Assembly (NCBI RefSeq): GCF_021631985.1
Contig: NZ_CP070225.1
Coordinates: 1,612,001-1,676,000 of the forward strand
Reading direction: 5' to 3'
Length of the DNA: 64,000 bases
Source of the DNA: Sandaracinus amylolyticus
GTDB lineage: Bacteria; Myxococcota_A; Polyangia; Polyangiales; Sandaracinaceae
This document shows positions 1 to 8,782 of this stretch, piece after piece (the first letter of the stretch is position 1; each line of letters starts with the position of its first letter). A model generated the notes under the pieces. The model did no database searches, was not told the DNA's origin, and saw nothing but the letters and a program-made list of their open reading frames with translations. A program made the position numbers and the translations under genes.

Positions 1-962
1 TCGTCGCAGCGCTCGATCGCCGCGAGCGAGCGTGCATGGCGCGCCGCGGCCTCGACGTCGTGGGCCGAGAGCGCCTCGCGCAGCGCGACGGTGGGATCGA
101 GCTCGTCGCGCCCGCGCTCGAGCTCCGCGCGCAGCGGCTCGACGCACGCGTCGTCGTGGCGGCCCGCGATGGCGTGCAGCTCGCGCCGCGCCACGTCCTC
201 GCGATCGCTCGCCAGCGCTGCGAGCACCGGCGCCATCACCCGCGCGTCCTCGAGCGCCGCGCGCACCGTGGCGCTCACCTCGCCGCGCTCGCCGAGCCGT
301 AGCCGCAGGTGACGCCCTTCGAGGCGCGGGGCCTCGCGCCGCGCGCCGCGCACCATCGGGACCCGCTGTCCGTGCGGCACCAGCGCCTCGGTGAGCGCGC
401 GCCGCAGCGGATCGTCGATGCGCGCCAAGCCGCGCGCCGGATCGAGCGGTGCGCGCATCGAAGCGAGCAGCGCGAGCGCGTCGCCGAAGGTGGTGCGCGG
501 TCCGTCGATCGCGGCGCGCGCGCTGCGCAGCGCGAGCACGAGATCGTCCCCGTCCCACGCGGGCACCAGCTCGACCAGGAGCGTGCGCGTCGCGTCGTGC
601 AGCGCGACCGTGAGCGACTCGCTCGTCGTCGCGATCGTGCGCACCTCGATCGCGCTCGTGCTCAGCGCGCCCGCGAGCGCGTCGAGATCGATCCGCACCT
701 CGACGCGGATCACGTCTCCGCGACGATGGCGGAACCGCGCCGCACCGGCGCGCAGATCGATCGCGCCGCCGAGCCGGCCGAGATCGATCTCGAGCTGCTC
801 GATCTCGCCCGCGCCGAACGCGAGCGGACGCGCGAGCGCGAGCACGCCGCGGCCCGCCTCGAAGCGCAGCGCGAAGCGCGGACGACCTCGCGGATCGCCG
901 GCCGAATCGCCCGGAGAGGCTCTGCGCGCCCGCGCGGGCGCGAGCGCGTCGCGCGTGCTCAC
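1..962 (-). CDS. Unknown protein, N-terminal part (runs off the left edge)
   Basis: The minus-strand frame is open from a GTG at 962 to the first base of the window, giving about 320 residues with no stop. Both in-frame-looking ATGs just upstream hit stops at once, so GTG is the chosen start; a TAGAAT hexamer lies a few bases before it. The protein starts with a Ser/Arg/Ala-rich stretch. A middle part (roughly residues 35-200) has alternating hydrophobic residues suggesting beta strands. From about residue 220 it becomes helical and Ala/Glu/Arg-rich, as in HEAT or TPR arrays. No catalytic motif is visible and I do not recognise the family. It is probably transcribed separately from the gene ending at 1137, with about 175 bp between them. 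Confidence 0.6.
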   Translation of the reverse strand, partial: MSTRDALAPARARRASPGDSAGDPRGRPRFALRFEAGRGVLALARPLAFGAGEIEQLEIDLGRLGGAIDLRAGAARFRHRRGDVIRVEVRIDLDALAGALSTSAIEVRTIATTSESLTVALHDATRTLLVELVPAWDGDDLVLALRSARAAIDGPRTTFGDALALLASMRAPLDPARGLARIDDPLRRALTEALVPHGQRVPMVRGARREAPRLEGRHLRLRLGERGEVSATVRAALEDARVMAPVLAALASDREDVARRELHAIAGRHDDACVEPLRAELERGRDELDPTVALREALSAHDVEAAARHARSLAAIERCD

Positions 963-1136
963 GGTCGCATTCTACATCGAGGGCGGACTCGGCAACGAGG
1001 GAGTGTCTTCGAACCGGACCGAGCACCGCAAAGAGACGGGGTCGATCGCAAGGCGCCGTGAGGAGTCGTGCGGTAGCACGGCGACGAGCGGCAACGCCGC
1101 GAGCGGGCCCGGATAAGACGCTCCCGAGGCCCGTGA

Positions 1137-2231
1137 TCACCCGACGTACTGGCGGTAGCGCACCCAGGCCTCGCCGAGCGCCCCGATCGCCTCTTCGCGC
1201 AGCTCGCGCACCCGCGTGTCGCTGACGCCCTCTTCCGCGGCCTCGTCGACGCAGGCCATCACCGCGAGGTGCCGCTGTCGCGCCGCGAACGACGATGCCA
1301 GCAGGGGCAGCACGTCCCTCTTCGGCGCGCCGAGCTGGATCGCCCGGCGGAACAGCCCGATCGCCTCGCCGTGCCGATCCCGCGACGCGTGCGCCTCGCC
1401 GAGTCGGCGGAACAGATCGCCCGCCGCCGGCCCGTCCTGGCCCCACTGGATGCCGAGCCGCAGGACCTCCTGCGCCCAGTCCACGCGATCGACCGCGACG
1501 TACGCGCTGCCGAGCACGCCGAGCGCGCGCGCGAGCGTCGCGCGCACCTCGGGCGAGAGCGACTGCCCCTCCGCGGTCCGCAGCAGCAGCGAGAGCGGCC
1601 CCGGCCACGCGCCGATCAGATCGATCACGCGCTCGTGATCGTTCGCGTTCGCCGCCGAGAGCACCGCGGGCACCACGTTGAGATCGATCGCGAACGGCGA
1701 AGGCGGGCGCGCCTTCTGCGACTCGGCGCGGATGCGATCCTTGATCACGTCGCGCAGCTCGCGCACCGGGATCTCGTCGATCGCGCCGCCGAGATCGACG
1801 ACGACGCCATCGCGGCCGTCGTGGTGCACCCGCAGCTCGCGGAGCTTGATCCCGAAGATCGCGCTGAGGAGCACCCAGCGGAACCCGATGAACGCCGTGA
1901 GATCGTCGCTCTTCGGCTTCGCGGGCAGCGGCCGCTGGGGCTCGTCGTCGGCGAGCAGCGCGGACGCGAGGCGCCGCCGGAACTCCCCGAGCTGCAGCCG
2001 CTGCGCGGGCCCGCCCTCGCCGAGGGTGAACTCGATCTGCGACGCGTCCTGCACGCGCGCGTCGACGCTCACCGACGTGATGCGGACTCCCGCGACCACC
2101 GCGAACGCCACGAAACGCGGCCCGACGACGTCGCACAGCTGTGCGAAGGTCGGCGAGCCTTCGCCGAGGCGCTCGAACCAACCGTCCGCTCGCACGTCGT
2201 CGAGTCGGAATGCGCGCGTCTCACCGCTCAA
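1137..2231 (-). CDS. TPR-like repeat protein of unknown function
   Basis: The 364-residue product has no signal peptide or membrane segment, so it is probably cytoplasmic. Residues 1-170 look like a mixed alpha/beta domain. Residues 185-364 are helical and contain at least two TPR-like units, including a GxLFRRLGEAH segment followed by GEAIGLFRRAIQLG about 20 residues later, the spacing expected of TPR helices. TPR arrays are protein-binding scaffolds; no partner can be named. It begins 42 bp after the stop of the epimerase gene on the same strand, so the two may be co-transcribed. Whether it works in polysaccharide synthesis with the epimerase is speculation. Confidence 0.65.
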   Translation of the reverse strand: MSGETRAFRLDDVRADGWFERLGEGSPTFAQLCDVVGPRFVAFAVVAGVRITSVSVDARVQDASQIEFTLGEGGPAQRLQLGEFRRRLASALLADDEPQRPLPAKPKSDDLTAFIGFRWVLLSAIFGIKLRELRVHHDGRDGVVVDLGGAIDEIPVRELRDVIKDRIRAESQKARPPSPFAIDLNVVPAVLSAANANDHERVIDLIGAWPGPLSLLLRTAEGQSLSPEVRATLARALGVLGSAYVAVDRVDWAQEVLRLGIQWGQDGPAAGDLFRRLGEAHASRDRHGEAIGLFRRAIQLGAPKRDVLPLLASSFAARQRHLAVMACVDEAAEEGVSDTRVRELREEAIGALGEAWVRYRQYVG

Positions 2232-2273
2232 GGGGCAACCGATCCCGATCCTCTCTTCGATGCGAAGGCGCCG

Positions 2274-3245
2274 TCAAGCTCCAGCGCGCGCGAGCTTCTC
2301 GCGATACCACGCGATCGTACGCGCGAGGCCGTCCTCCAGATCGACCTGCGCGCGGAAGCCGAGCAGCTTCTCCGCCTTCTTCACGTCGGGGATGCGCAGC
2401 TCGACGTCGGGGAAGTTCCACTCGACGAATTCGATCGGCGACTGGCTCCCGCAGAGCTGCACGACGAGCCGCGCGAGCTGGTAGATCGTGATCGTGCTGC
2501 GCGGGTTGCCGACGTTGAACGACTGGCCGATCGCGTCGTCACGCGTGAGCGAGAGCAGGATCGCGTCGACGATGTCGTCGATGTAGCACCACGACCGGAT
2601 CTGATCGCCTTCGTTGTGGATCGTGATCGGCTTGCCCTGGAGCGCGCGCACGACGAACGCGTGGATCGCGCCCTCGCCGACCTGGCCCGGCCCGTAGATG
2701 TTGAACGGGCGGATCGAGCAGGTGGGAAGACCGTGCTGCTTCCAGTAGTTGTGCGCGAGGTGCTCGGTCGCGAGCTTCGACACCGCGTACGTCCATCGCG
2801 CCTCGCCGACCGCGCCGAGGCTCGTCACGTCGGCCTCGCGCACGCGGAACGCATAGCTGCCGAACACCTCGCTCGTCGAGAAGTCCACGAAGCGCTTGAG
2901 CCCCGGCACCTTCAGCGACGCGCGCAGCGCGTTCATCGTGCCCTCGAGGCTGATCTCCATCGTGAGCACGGGGTTCTTGAGCACGGTGTCGACGCCCGCG
3001 ATCGACGCCATGTGCACCACGTAGTCGACGCCCTGCGCCGCGTGCTCGAGCGCGCCGAGATCGCGCACGTCGCCGACGACGAGCTCGACGCCCGGCGCCT
3101 TGTCGAGGCCCGCCTCGGCGAGCGCGTTGCGGCGCAGCGTGTCGAACACCCGCACGCGGTTGCCCGCCTCGAGCAGGCGGCGCGTGAGCGCGGTGCCGAT
3201 GAAGCCGGCGCCGCCGGTGAGCAGGAGCGTGGAATCTCGGAGCAT
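2274..3245 (-). CDS. NAD-dependent nucleotide-sugar epimerase/dehydratase (extended SDR)
   Basis: The 323-residue length fits the extended short-chain dehydrogenase family that acts on nucleotide sugars in the cytoplasm (UDP-glucose 4-epimerase, UDP-glucuronate decarboxylase and dTDP-glucose dehydratase types). The NAD-binding motif TGGAGFIG lies at residues 10-17. The catalytic YxxxK appears as YAVSK near residue 153, preceded by a serine-rich strand (FSTSEVFG). The conserved RPFNIYGPGQ segment and the late FNVGN segment are also present. The exact substrate cannot be read from sequence; the FNIYGPGQ pattern is closest to UDP-sugar decarboxylase and epimerase subfamilies. It is divergent from pspA, with 108 bp between the two starts. 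Confidence 0.85.
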   Translation of the reverse strand: MLRDSTLLLTGGAGFIGTALTRRLLEAGNRVRVFDTLRRNALAEAGLDKAPGVELVVGDVRDLGALEHAAQGVDYVVHMASIAGVDTVLKNPVLTMEISLEGTMNALRASLKVPGLKRFVDFSTSEVFGSYAFRVREADVTSLGAVGEARWTYAVSKLATEHLAHNYWKQHGLPTCSIRPFNIYGPGQVGEGAIHAFVVRALQGKPITIHNEGDQIRSWCYIDDIVDAILLSLTRDDAIGQSFNVGNPRSTITIYQLARLVVQLCGSQSPIEFVEWNFPDVELRIPDVKKAEKLLGFRAQVDLEDGLARTIAWYREKLARAGA

Positions 3246-3353
3246 GGACGAGCGCTACCACGTCCGAGCGGTATGGGACCAGCGCGCACGACGCGTTGCT
3301 TCCTAAAGCGCGAGCGCCGTGGCAACCTGCGATCTCGCGGAGCGGAGAAGGCG

Positions 3354-4034
3354 ATGGGCATCTTCGATCGTTTCAACCGGGTCCTGAAGTCGAACCTCAA
3401 CTCGTTGGTCGACCGCGCCGAGGATCCCGCGAAGCTCCTCGACCAGACCGTTCTCGACATGGAGAACGAGCTGAAGCGCGCGAAGAAGGAGCTGGTCACG
3501 CAGCTCGGCACCGCGAAGCGCCTCGAGAAGAAGGTCGTGGAGCACGGTGACGAGGTGAAGAGCTGGGAGGACAAGGCGGTCCTCGCCCTCCGCTCGGGCG
3601 ACGAGCAGCTCGCGCGCGAAGCGCTGAAGATGAAGCAGAAGGCGAGGACCACGCAGGACAACGTCCAGAAGCAGGCCGACGCCGCGTTCGGGAGCGCCCG
3701 CGATCTGCAGAGCACGCTCGAGCAGATCGAGGCGAAGATCGAGGACCTCAAGGCCCGCAAGACGACGCTCGCCGCGCAGGTCCGCCGCGCACGCGAGAGC
3801 AGCAGCGCGGGCGGCGCCGGCGGCGGTCGCTTCGGTGCGGAGACGCTCGACGGGCTCGATCAGCTCTCGGGCCGCATCGATCAGCTCGAGGCCGAGGTCG
3901 AGGCGTCGAACCTGCTCGACGATCCCGAGCGCGCGGCGGTCGAGCGGCGGTTCCGCGATCTCGAGAAGAAGAGCGGCGGCGCGGTCGTCGAGGACGAGCT
4001 CGCGGCGCTCAAGCGCAAGCTCGAAGGCTCCTGA
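3354..4034 (+). CDS. pspA: PspA/IM30 family membrane-stress protein
   Basis: The 226-residue product has the typical PspA length and starts MGIFDRFNRV, the amphipathic helix that binds stressed membranes in this ESCRT-III-related family. The rest is almost wholly charged coiled coil (residues 25-150), then a Gly/Ser-rich break (AGGAGGGR near residue 158) and a second helical stretch to the end. The family coats and stabilises the inner membrane when it becomes leaky or loses proton-motive force. The start is fixed by GGAGAAG six bases upstream. No pspF, pspB or pspC is nearby, so the enterobacterial type of control is not supported here. The next gene starts less than 50 bp downstream. Confidence 0.9.
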   Translation: MGIFDRFNRVLKSNLNSLVDRAEDPAKLLDQTVLDMENELKRAKKELVTQLGTAKRLEKKVVEHGDEVKSWEDKAVLALRSGDEQLAREALKMKQKARTTQDNVQKQADAAFGSARDLQSTLEQIEAKIEDLKARKTTLAAQVRRARESSSAGGAGGGRFGAETLDGLDQLSGRIDQLEAEVEASNLLDDPERAAVERRFRDLEKKSGGAVVEDELAALKRKLEGS

Positions 4035-4071
4035 CCGCGTCCGCTCTCGGAGCGCAGAGAGGGAGCGGCCG

Positions 4072-6534
4072 CTGCCCGGCACGGTCGAGCGACTGATCGT
4101 CTGGCATCGCCTCGCGACGCGCGGGCGCGACGATCTCAGCCAACCCGGTGTGATCCTGGGCTGGGCGCGGACCGTGCGCGCGCGCTTGCTCGCGGCGGGC
4201 GGAGAGATCCTCGCGACGATCTCGGGCACCGTCGTCGGCGCGTTCGATCCCGCCGACACGTCGGACTTGCTCGACGTCGCGATGGACCTCGTCGAGGAGG
4301 CGGAGCGACAGCAGCTCGCGATCGTGATCGGCATCGCGCTCGGGACGCTGAAGGACGGCGCGGGCCGCGCGATCGAGGTCGCGGAGGCGCTGGCCGCGCG
4401 CGGGCAGTCGGGCGAGGTGGTGCTCGATCCCGCGGCGCGCGAGCGGGCGGAGGGGCTCTTCCTCTTCGGGCGTCAGGTCTCGACCGGAGTCGGTGGCCCG
4501 CGTGGATCGGTGGTCGATCGCGCGCACCGGCTCGACACGGTGGGCGAGGCGATCGGGAAGCTCGCGCGGCCGCCGATCGCGCCGATCACCGCGGAGCACC
4601 TCGAGGCGCTGGTCTCGCTGCTCGCGTCGCGCGAGTCCCCCGCGGTCGTGCTCCGGGGGCCGGTCGGCGCGGGCGCGCTCGAGCTGGTGAGCGCGGCGAT
4701 GGCGCGGCTCCGGCCGCGCTTGCTGCTGCCGGTCGGGAGCGCAGCGGGTGGCATCGCGCCGCTCGCGAGCCTCCGCTACGCGCTCGGGCGCTCGCTCGGC
4801 GCGGACGACGCGGTGATCGCGGCGTGCGGCGACGACGCGGCCGGACGCAGCGCAGGACGCGTCCTGCGCGTGCTGCTGCGCGGTGGGATGCCTCCGTGCG
4901 ATGCCGTCGCCGACGCGCTGGCGACGCTGCTCGCGCGAGCCGGCACGGGCGCGCGCGACGCGCGCAGCTGGGTCTTCCTCACGCCGCTCGCGATGGTCGA
5001 CGCGGCGAGCCTCGACGTGCTGCTCGGCGCGCGCGCGATCGGCGCGCCCATCGCGCTGATCGCGCGCTATCCCGTCGACGCGAAGCTCCCGACCGGCCTC
5101 GCCGACCCGGTGCGCGAGCTCGAGCTGCCGCCGCTGCGCACCTCGGACGCGCGCGCGGTCGCGCAGACGGTGCTCGGCGACGCGACCGATCCCGAGCTCG
5201 CGCGCCGCATCGCGGTGCTCGGCGGCGAGACCCCGCTCGGCGTGGTCGAGGTCGCGCGCGCGCTGATCGCGTCGGGCGATCTCGTCGTCGAGGGCGACGG
5301 CTTCGTGTGGCGGGGCGCGCCGCGCGGTGGGATGAGCGCGATCCCGCTCGAGGAGGTCGTCGACGAGCGGATGTCGAGGCTCGAGGACGAGCCGCGAAGG
5401 TTGCTCGAGGCGGTGTGCGTCTCGCCCGAGGGCGCGACGCGCGAGCTCGTCGAGGCGGTCGCCGCGCGCGACGGAGTGAGCGAGAAGGCGAGGGCGCGCG
5501 CGCTCGATCGGCTCACGCGCGAGGCGTGGCTCTCGCCCGAGGGCGGCTGGCCCGCGGGGACGGCGCCCTACGGCGCGATGCGGCCGCACCCGAGCTCGTC
5601 GTTCCTTCGTCGCTTCGTGGTGCAGGGCATGCCGCCGGCGCGCGCCGCGGAGCTGCATCGCTTCGTCGCCGAGGCCCTGCTCGAGCGCGGCGCCGACGAC
5701 GTCACGCTGCCCTCGCTGCGCGCCGAGCTCGCGTACTACGAGATCGAGGGTGGCCTCGAGGCGCGCGGCAGCGCGCGGCTGATGGAGATCGGTCGCGGCG
5801 CGCTGGAGACCGGATATCGGCGCGCGGCGTCGCGCATCGCGATGTTGCTCGGCCGGCTGGGCGCGTCGGCGTCGGACGTCGACGCGCTCTCGCGCGCGTC
5901 GGCGACGGTGCCGCCGAAGTCCGACTGGGACGAGGAGGACGCCGCGCCGCCCTCGGCGGAGATCGCGCTCGACGAGCTCGAGGGCACCGGCAAACACGCG
6001 GTGCGCGACACCGAGCCGCCCACCGAGCAGGTCTCGCTCGACACGCACGATGTCGGCTCGACGCAGTCGGGCGTGATCGATCCGCGCGGCGAGGAGGACG
6101 ATCGTCGCTCGTCGTTCGCAGCGGCCGCGGAGGAGGCGGTGCGCTCGCACGATCTCGTCGCGCTCGATCAGCTGCTGCAGCGTGCGGTGGCGTCGGGCAG
6201 CGACATGGCGGCGGTGTCGCGCTTCCGTGCGCTCGCCGATCTGATGCGCGGGGATCTCGGCGCGGCGCGGCTCTCGCTCGCGAAGGCGCGTGGGTATCGC
6301 GGCGCAGCGAAGGACGCGGATCCGCGGCAGCCGCTCGCGGAGGGCGCGGTGGCGCTGCGCGGTGGCGACGCGACGGGCGCGGTGCGGCTCGCGCTGCGCG
6401 CGCTCGCGCTCGCGCGTCGTGCCGGGGATCGCAAGGGTGAGACGACCGCGATGCGCATGCTCGCGGCGTGTCTGCGCGCGCTGGGCCGCGCCGACGACGC
6501 GTCGCGCATCGAGTCGGTCGCGCAGGACGCGTGA
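4072..6534 (+). CDS. Large cyclase-like/STAND-ATPase-like/TPR regulator, apparently degenerate
   Basis: About 820 residues. Residues 1-140 resemble a class III nucleotidyl cyclase or the inactive relatives of that fold (RLLAAGGEIL, then GAFDPAD, later GRAIEVAEAL), but the metal-binding aspartates are not evident. Next comes a P-loop ATPase-like region in which the Walker A reads GPVGAGALE near residue 193, with alanine where lysine should be. A winged-helix-like part follows near residue 450, then an acidic linker, and the C-terminus (after about 700) is TPR-like. This order matches cyclase/AAA/TPR regulators common in myxobacteria, with both catalytic centres weakened. Start choice is uncertain: no ATG or GTG precedes 4150, yet similarity begins earlier. 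I propose a CTG at 4072 behind AGAGAGGGA; GTG 4150 is the alternative. Confidence 0.6.
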   Translation: MPGTVERLIVWHRLATRGRDDLSQPGVILGWARTVRARLLAAGGEILATISGTVVGAFDPADTSDLLDVAMDLVEEAERQQLAIVIGIALGTLKDGAGRAIEVAEALAARGQSGEVVLDPAARERAEGLFLFGRQVSTGVGGPRGSVVDRAHRLDTVGEAIGKLARPPIAPITAEHLEALVSLLASRESPAVVLRGPVGAGALELVSAAMARLRPRLLLPVGSAAGGIAPLASLRYALGRSLGADDAVIAACGDDAAGRSAGRVLRVLLRGGMPPCDAVADALATLLARAGTGARDARSWVFLTPLAMVDAASLDVLLGARAIGAPIALIARYPVDAKLPTGLADPVRELELPPLRTSDARAVAQTVLGDATDPELARRIAVLGGETPLGVVEVARALIASGDLVVEGDGFVWRGAPRGGMSAIPLEEVVDERMSRLEDEPRRLLEAVCVSPEGATRELVEAVAARDGVSEKARARALDRLTREAWLSPEGGWPAGTAPYGAMRPHPSSSFLRRFVVQGMPPARAAELHRFVAEALLERGADDVTLPSLRAELAYYEIEGGLEARGSARLMEIGRGALETGYRRAASRIAMLLGRLGASASDVDALSRASATVPPKSDWDEEDAAPPSAEIALDELEGTGKHAVRDTEPPTEQVSLDTHDVGSTQSGVIDPRGEEDDRRSSFAAAAEEAVRSHDLVALDQLLQRAVASGSDMAAVSRFRALADLMRGDLGAARLSLAKARGYRGAAKDADPRQPLAEGAVALRGGDATGAVRLALRALALARRAGDRKGETTAMRMLAACLRALGRADDASRIESVAQDA

Positions 6535-6553
6535 GCGAGCGCCACGGTGGCAC

Positions 6554-7315
6554 TCAGCGCGGGCGCGCGACGAGCACCACGTCATCGAGCACGTGGAGCG
6601 GCGCGTCGTGATCTCCGCGCGCGAGATAGGGCGCGCGCGTCCATCGCTCGACCTCGAGCCCACGCGGCGCGAGCAGCGTCTCCACCAGCGAGACCAGCGC
6701 GTCCTCGAAGCGCTCGCCCTCCACGCCCAGCGGCTCGTCGGGATCGACGGTGTGCCCGCCGACGTCGACGTGCGGTCGCATCGGGAGCGGCGACGCGATG
6801 ATCAGCGCACCGCGCGGCTCGAGCGCGGCGAGCGCGGCGTCGAGCAGTGAGCGCGGGCGCGCGCAGCGATCGAGCACGTCGAGCAGCGCGATCGCGCGGA
6901 ACCGCGGCGACGTTTCGGGCAGCGACCCGGTCGCGAGATCGATCGCGTGCGCATCGAAGCCCTTCGCGCGCAGCCGACGGACCATCGGGCGCGAGGTCTC
7001 GGTCGCGACCACCCGATCGAAGAGGGGCGCGAGGGTCGCGGTCACGTCGCCGTTCCCCGCGCCCACGTCGAGCAGCGCGCCGCCGAGCCGCTCGGCGCCG
7101 AGCAGCGCGCGCCACGACGACGTGCCGAGCAGGTGCATCGGGTGCATCCCGAGCCACGCATCGACGTCGTAGTCGGACGCCACGCGCCGCAGCGTGCGAT
7201 GCACCATCGTGGCGAGCGCGCCGTGGGGGCGCGATGCGTTCGCGTCGAGCCAGGCGCGCGTGTCGGCGTCGTCCGGACGCGCGAGGTAGCGCGACGCGAG
7301 CGATGCCGGCAGCAC
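6554..7315 (-). CDS. METTL9/DREV-family SAM-dependent methyltransferase
   Basis: The 253-residue product carries a SAM-binding motif LDVGAGNGDVT at residues 82-92. After it come features I recognise from the DREV (METTL9) family: ATETS, then LLDVLDRCARP, LEPRGALIIASPLPM, a PHVDVGG segment, TRAPYLARGD and a final VLDDVV. Animal METTL9 N-methylates histidine in His-x-His motifs of proteins; the substrate of bacterial members is unknown to me. No membrane segment is seen. The start is a GTG at 7315, 18 bp after the DUF2752 gene stop, without a strong ribosome site, which suggests translational coupling. It is the last gene of the stressosome operon. Family call good; substrate unknown. Confidence 0.75.
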   Translation of the reverse strand: MLPASLASRYLARPDDADTRAWLDANASRPHGALATMVHRTLRRVASDYDVDAWLGMHPMHLLGTSSWRALLGAERLGGALLDVGAGNGDVTATLAPLFDRVVATETSRPMVRRLRAKGFDAHAIDLATGSLPETSPRFRAIALLDVLDRCARPRSLLDAALAALEPRGALIIASPLPMRPHVDVGGHTVDPDEPLGVEGERFEDALVSLVETLLAPRGLEVERWTRAPYLARGDHDAPLHVLDDVVLVARPR

Positions 7316-7332
7316 CTCGAGCGCGGGCGCGC

Positions 7333-7845
7333 TCAGGCCAACGAGATCAGCGCGACCCGCGTCACCCACGACATCACGGAGAGCAGCGCGAGCACGATCG
7401 CGACCTTCTCCGCGTGCACGCGATCGAGCGCCGACACCACCGACCAGCCGCGCACGAACCCGAGCGCCGCGAACGGGATGAAGAGCGCCACCGCGAGGAA
7501 GAGCGCGATGCCGAACGGGTTCGCGTGCCACGCCCCGATCACGTCGAGGCGGATCATGTACGCGAACGCCGTGGTGAGGCCGCAGCCCGGGCACGGATAC
7601 CCGGTGAACACGAGGAAGCCGCAGGGCGGGAGGCCGAGCTGGGTGTGCGTGCCGTGGCCCTCGGGGTTCGGCGTGAGCCACGCCGCGGTGATGAACACCG
7701 CCGTCGGCAGCGCGAAGAGGATCGCCCAGGTCAGCCGCGAGACCCACGTCCCGGGCTCGATCCCGAGCCCGGTCGGGGTCGGCATCGAACGAGCGATCGG
7801 GGTCGGGACGGCGTTCTCCACGCGGGTGAGCGTGACGCTGGGCAT
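7333..7845 (-). CDS. DUF2752 integral membrane protein
   Basis: The 170-residue protein shows the DUF2752 hallmark CPGCGLTTAF (near residue 88), preceded by a PPCGFLVFTGYPC segment. There are three likely membrane helices, near residues 40-58, 110-135 and 145-165. The family is widespread in bacteria and its function is not established; the paired cysteines suggest a redox or metal-binding role, which is inference. It lies 9 bp after the RsbT-type gene and 18 bp before the methyltransferase, so it is transcribed with the stressosome genes. Confidence 0.8.
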   Translation of the reverse strand: MPSVTLTRVENAVPTPIARSMPTPTGLGIEPGTWVSRLTWAILFALPTAVFITAAWLTPNPEGHGTHTQLGLPPCGFLVFTGYPCPGCGLTTAFAYMIRLDVIGAWHANPFGIALFLAVALFIPFAALGFVRGWSVVSALDRVHAEKVAIVLALLSVMSWVTRVALISLA

Positions 7846-7854
7846 CGGGCCCCG

Positions 7855-8304
7855 TCAAGCGCGCGGGCGGGGGAGCCAGCGGCGCGCGCGCACCACGTGA
7901 CGACCCTCGCGCGCAGGCGCGAACACGAGCTCGTCGACCGCGCGCGCGACCGCGCCGAGGCCGCGTCCCAGGCCCTCGTGCCACGGGTCGTCGGGGCCGA
8001 GCGTGCGACCGCGCGACCAACCGTCGCGCACCGCCGCGTCGGGATCGGCGATGCCGGTGCCCTCGTCGGAGCACTCGAGCTCGAGCCCGAGGCGCGCGTC
8101 GTGGCGCAGCACGCGCACGTCGAGCACACCGCCGCCGCCGTGGCGCACCGCGTTCGAGGCGAGCTCGGCCGCCGCGATCGCGAGCTCGAGGCACGCGCGC
8201 GGCGGGAACCCGAGCGAACGCGCGAACGCGCGCACCACGATCGACGCGACGAGACGGTCGCGCGCATCGCTGCACACGACGCGGCGCGACTGGTCGTCAG
8301 GCAT
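7855..8304 (-). CDS. rsbT: RsbT-type serine/threonine kinase (anti-sigma/HATPase fold)
   Basis: This protein of about 149 residues has the GHKL ATPase fold of RsbT and RsbW. The N box appears as ELASNAVRHG and the G1 box as SDEGTGI, and a GLGRGLGAVARAVDEL segment lies near the C-terminus. In characterised stressosomes RsbT phosphorylates RsbS and RsbR, then leaves to activate the phosphatase RsbU. The ATG at 8304 is preferred over one 24 bases upstream, because it overlaps the end of the STAS gene by 8 bp (ATGCCTGA), the usual coupling. It is the second kinase of this type in the operon, and its target is presumably the adjacent STAS protein. Confidence 0.8.
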   Translation of the reverse strand: MPDDQSRRVVCSDARDRLVASIVVRAFARSLGFPPRACLELAIAAAELASNAVRHGGGGVLDVRVLRHDARLGLELECSDEGTGIADPDAAVRDGWSRGRTLGPDDPWHEGLGRGLGAVARAVDELVFAPAREGRHVVRARRWLPRPRA

Positions 8305-8782
8305 CGCGCGCGTCGCGCTCACCGGCATCGTCGCGCTCGTCCTCCTCGTCCCAGAGCTCGTCCCACACGTCGTCGTCGTCGTCCTGCGTCTCCGCGTGCA
8401 CGCCGAGGCGCTCGAGCGCCTCCTCGAGCCCGAGCGCGGTCTGGATGCCCTCGAGCTCGATGCCCATGTCGAGCAGCGTCGTGACCACGTCGGGCCCGAG
8501 CCCGCAGAGCAGCGTCTCCGCGCCCATCAGGCGCGCGGCCCGCGCGATGCGGCTCACCACCGAGCACAGATGGCTGTCGAGCAGCCACACGCCCGACGCG
8601 TCGATCACGAGCCCGCGGGCACCGCGATCGCGCAGCCGCGCGAGCAGCCGCTCGCGCAGCTCGTCCATCTGCGAGTCGCGGATCTCGCCCTGGAGCGGGA
8701 CCACCAGGTTCCCCCAGAGCTCGAGGATCGGGATCGTCGTCGTCGCAGATCGATCGAAGCTCGTCGTCGTCCTCGGCCTCAC
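8297..8782 (-). CDS. rsbS: Single-domain STAS protein, RsbS-like stressosome subunit
   Basis: The 161-residue product is one STAS domain (about residues 12-125) with a very acidic tail (ETQDDDDDVWDELWDEEDE). The segment WLLDSH keeps the serine (Ser70) that corresponds to phosphorylated Ser59 of Bacillus subtilis RsbS. It is followed by the family pattern ARLMGAETLLCGLGPDVV and LLDMGIELEGIQTALGLEEAL. RsbS forms the stressosome core with RsbR and binds RsbT until phosphorylated. The acidic tail is longer than in the Bacillus protein. The GTG start at 8782 shares a 4-bp overlap (GTGA) with the preceding kinase gene. Confidence 0.85.
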   Translation of the reverse strand: MRPRTTTSFDRSATTTIPILELWGNLVVPLQGEIRDSQMDELRERLLARLRDRGARGLVIDASGVWLLDSHLCSVVSRIARAARLMGAETLLCGLGPDVVTTLLDMGIELEGIQTALGLEEALERLGVHAETQDDDDDVWDELWDEEDERDDAGERDARDA

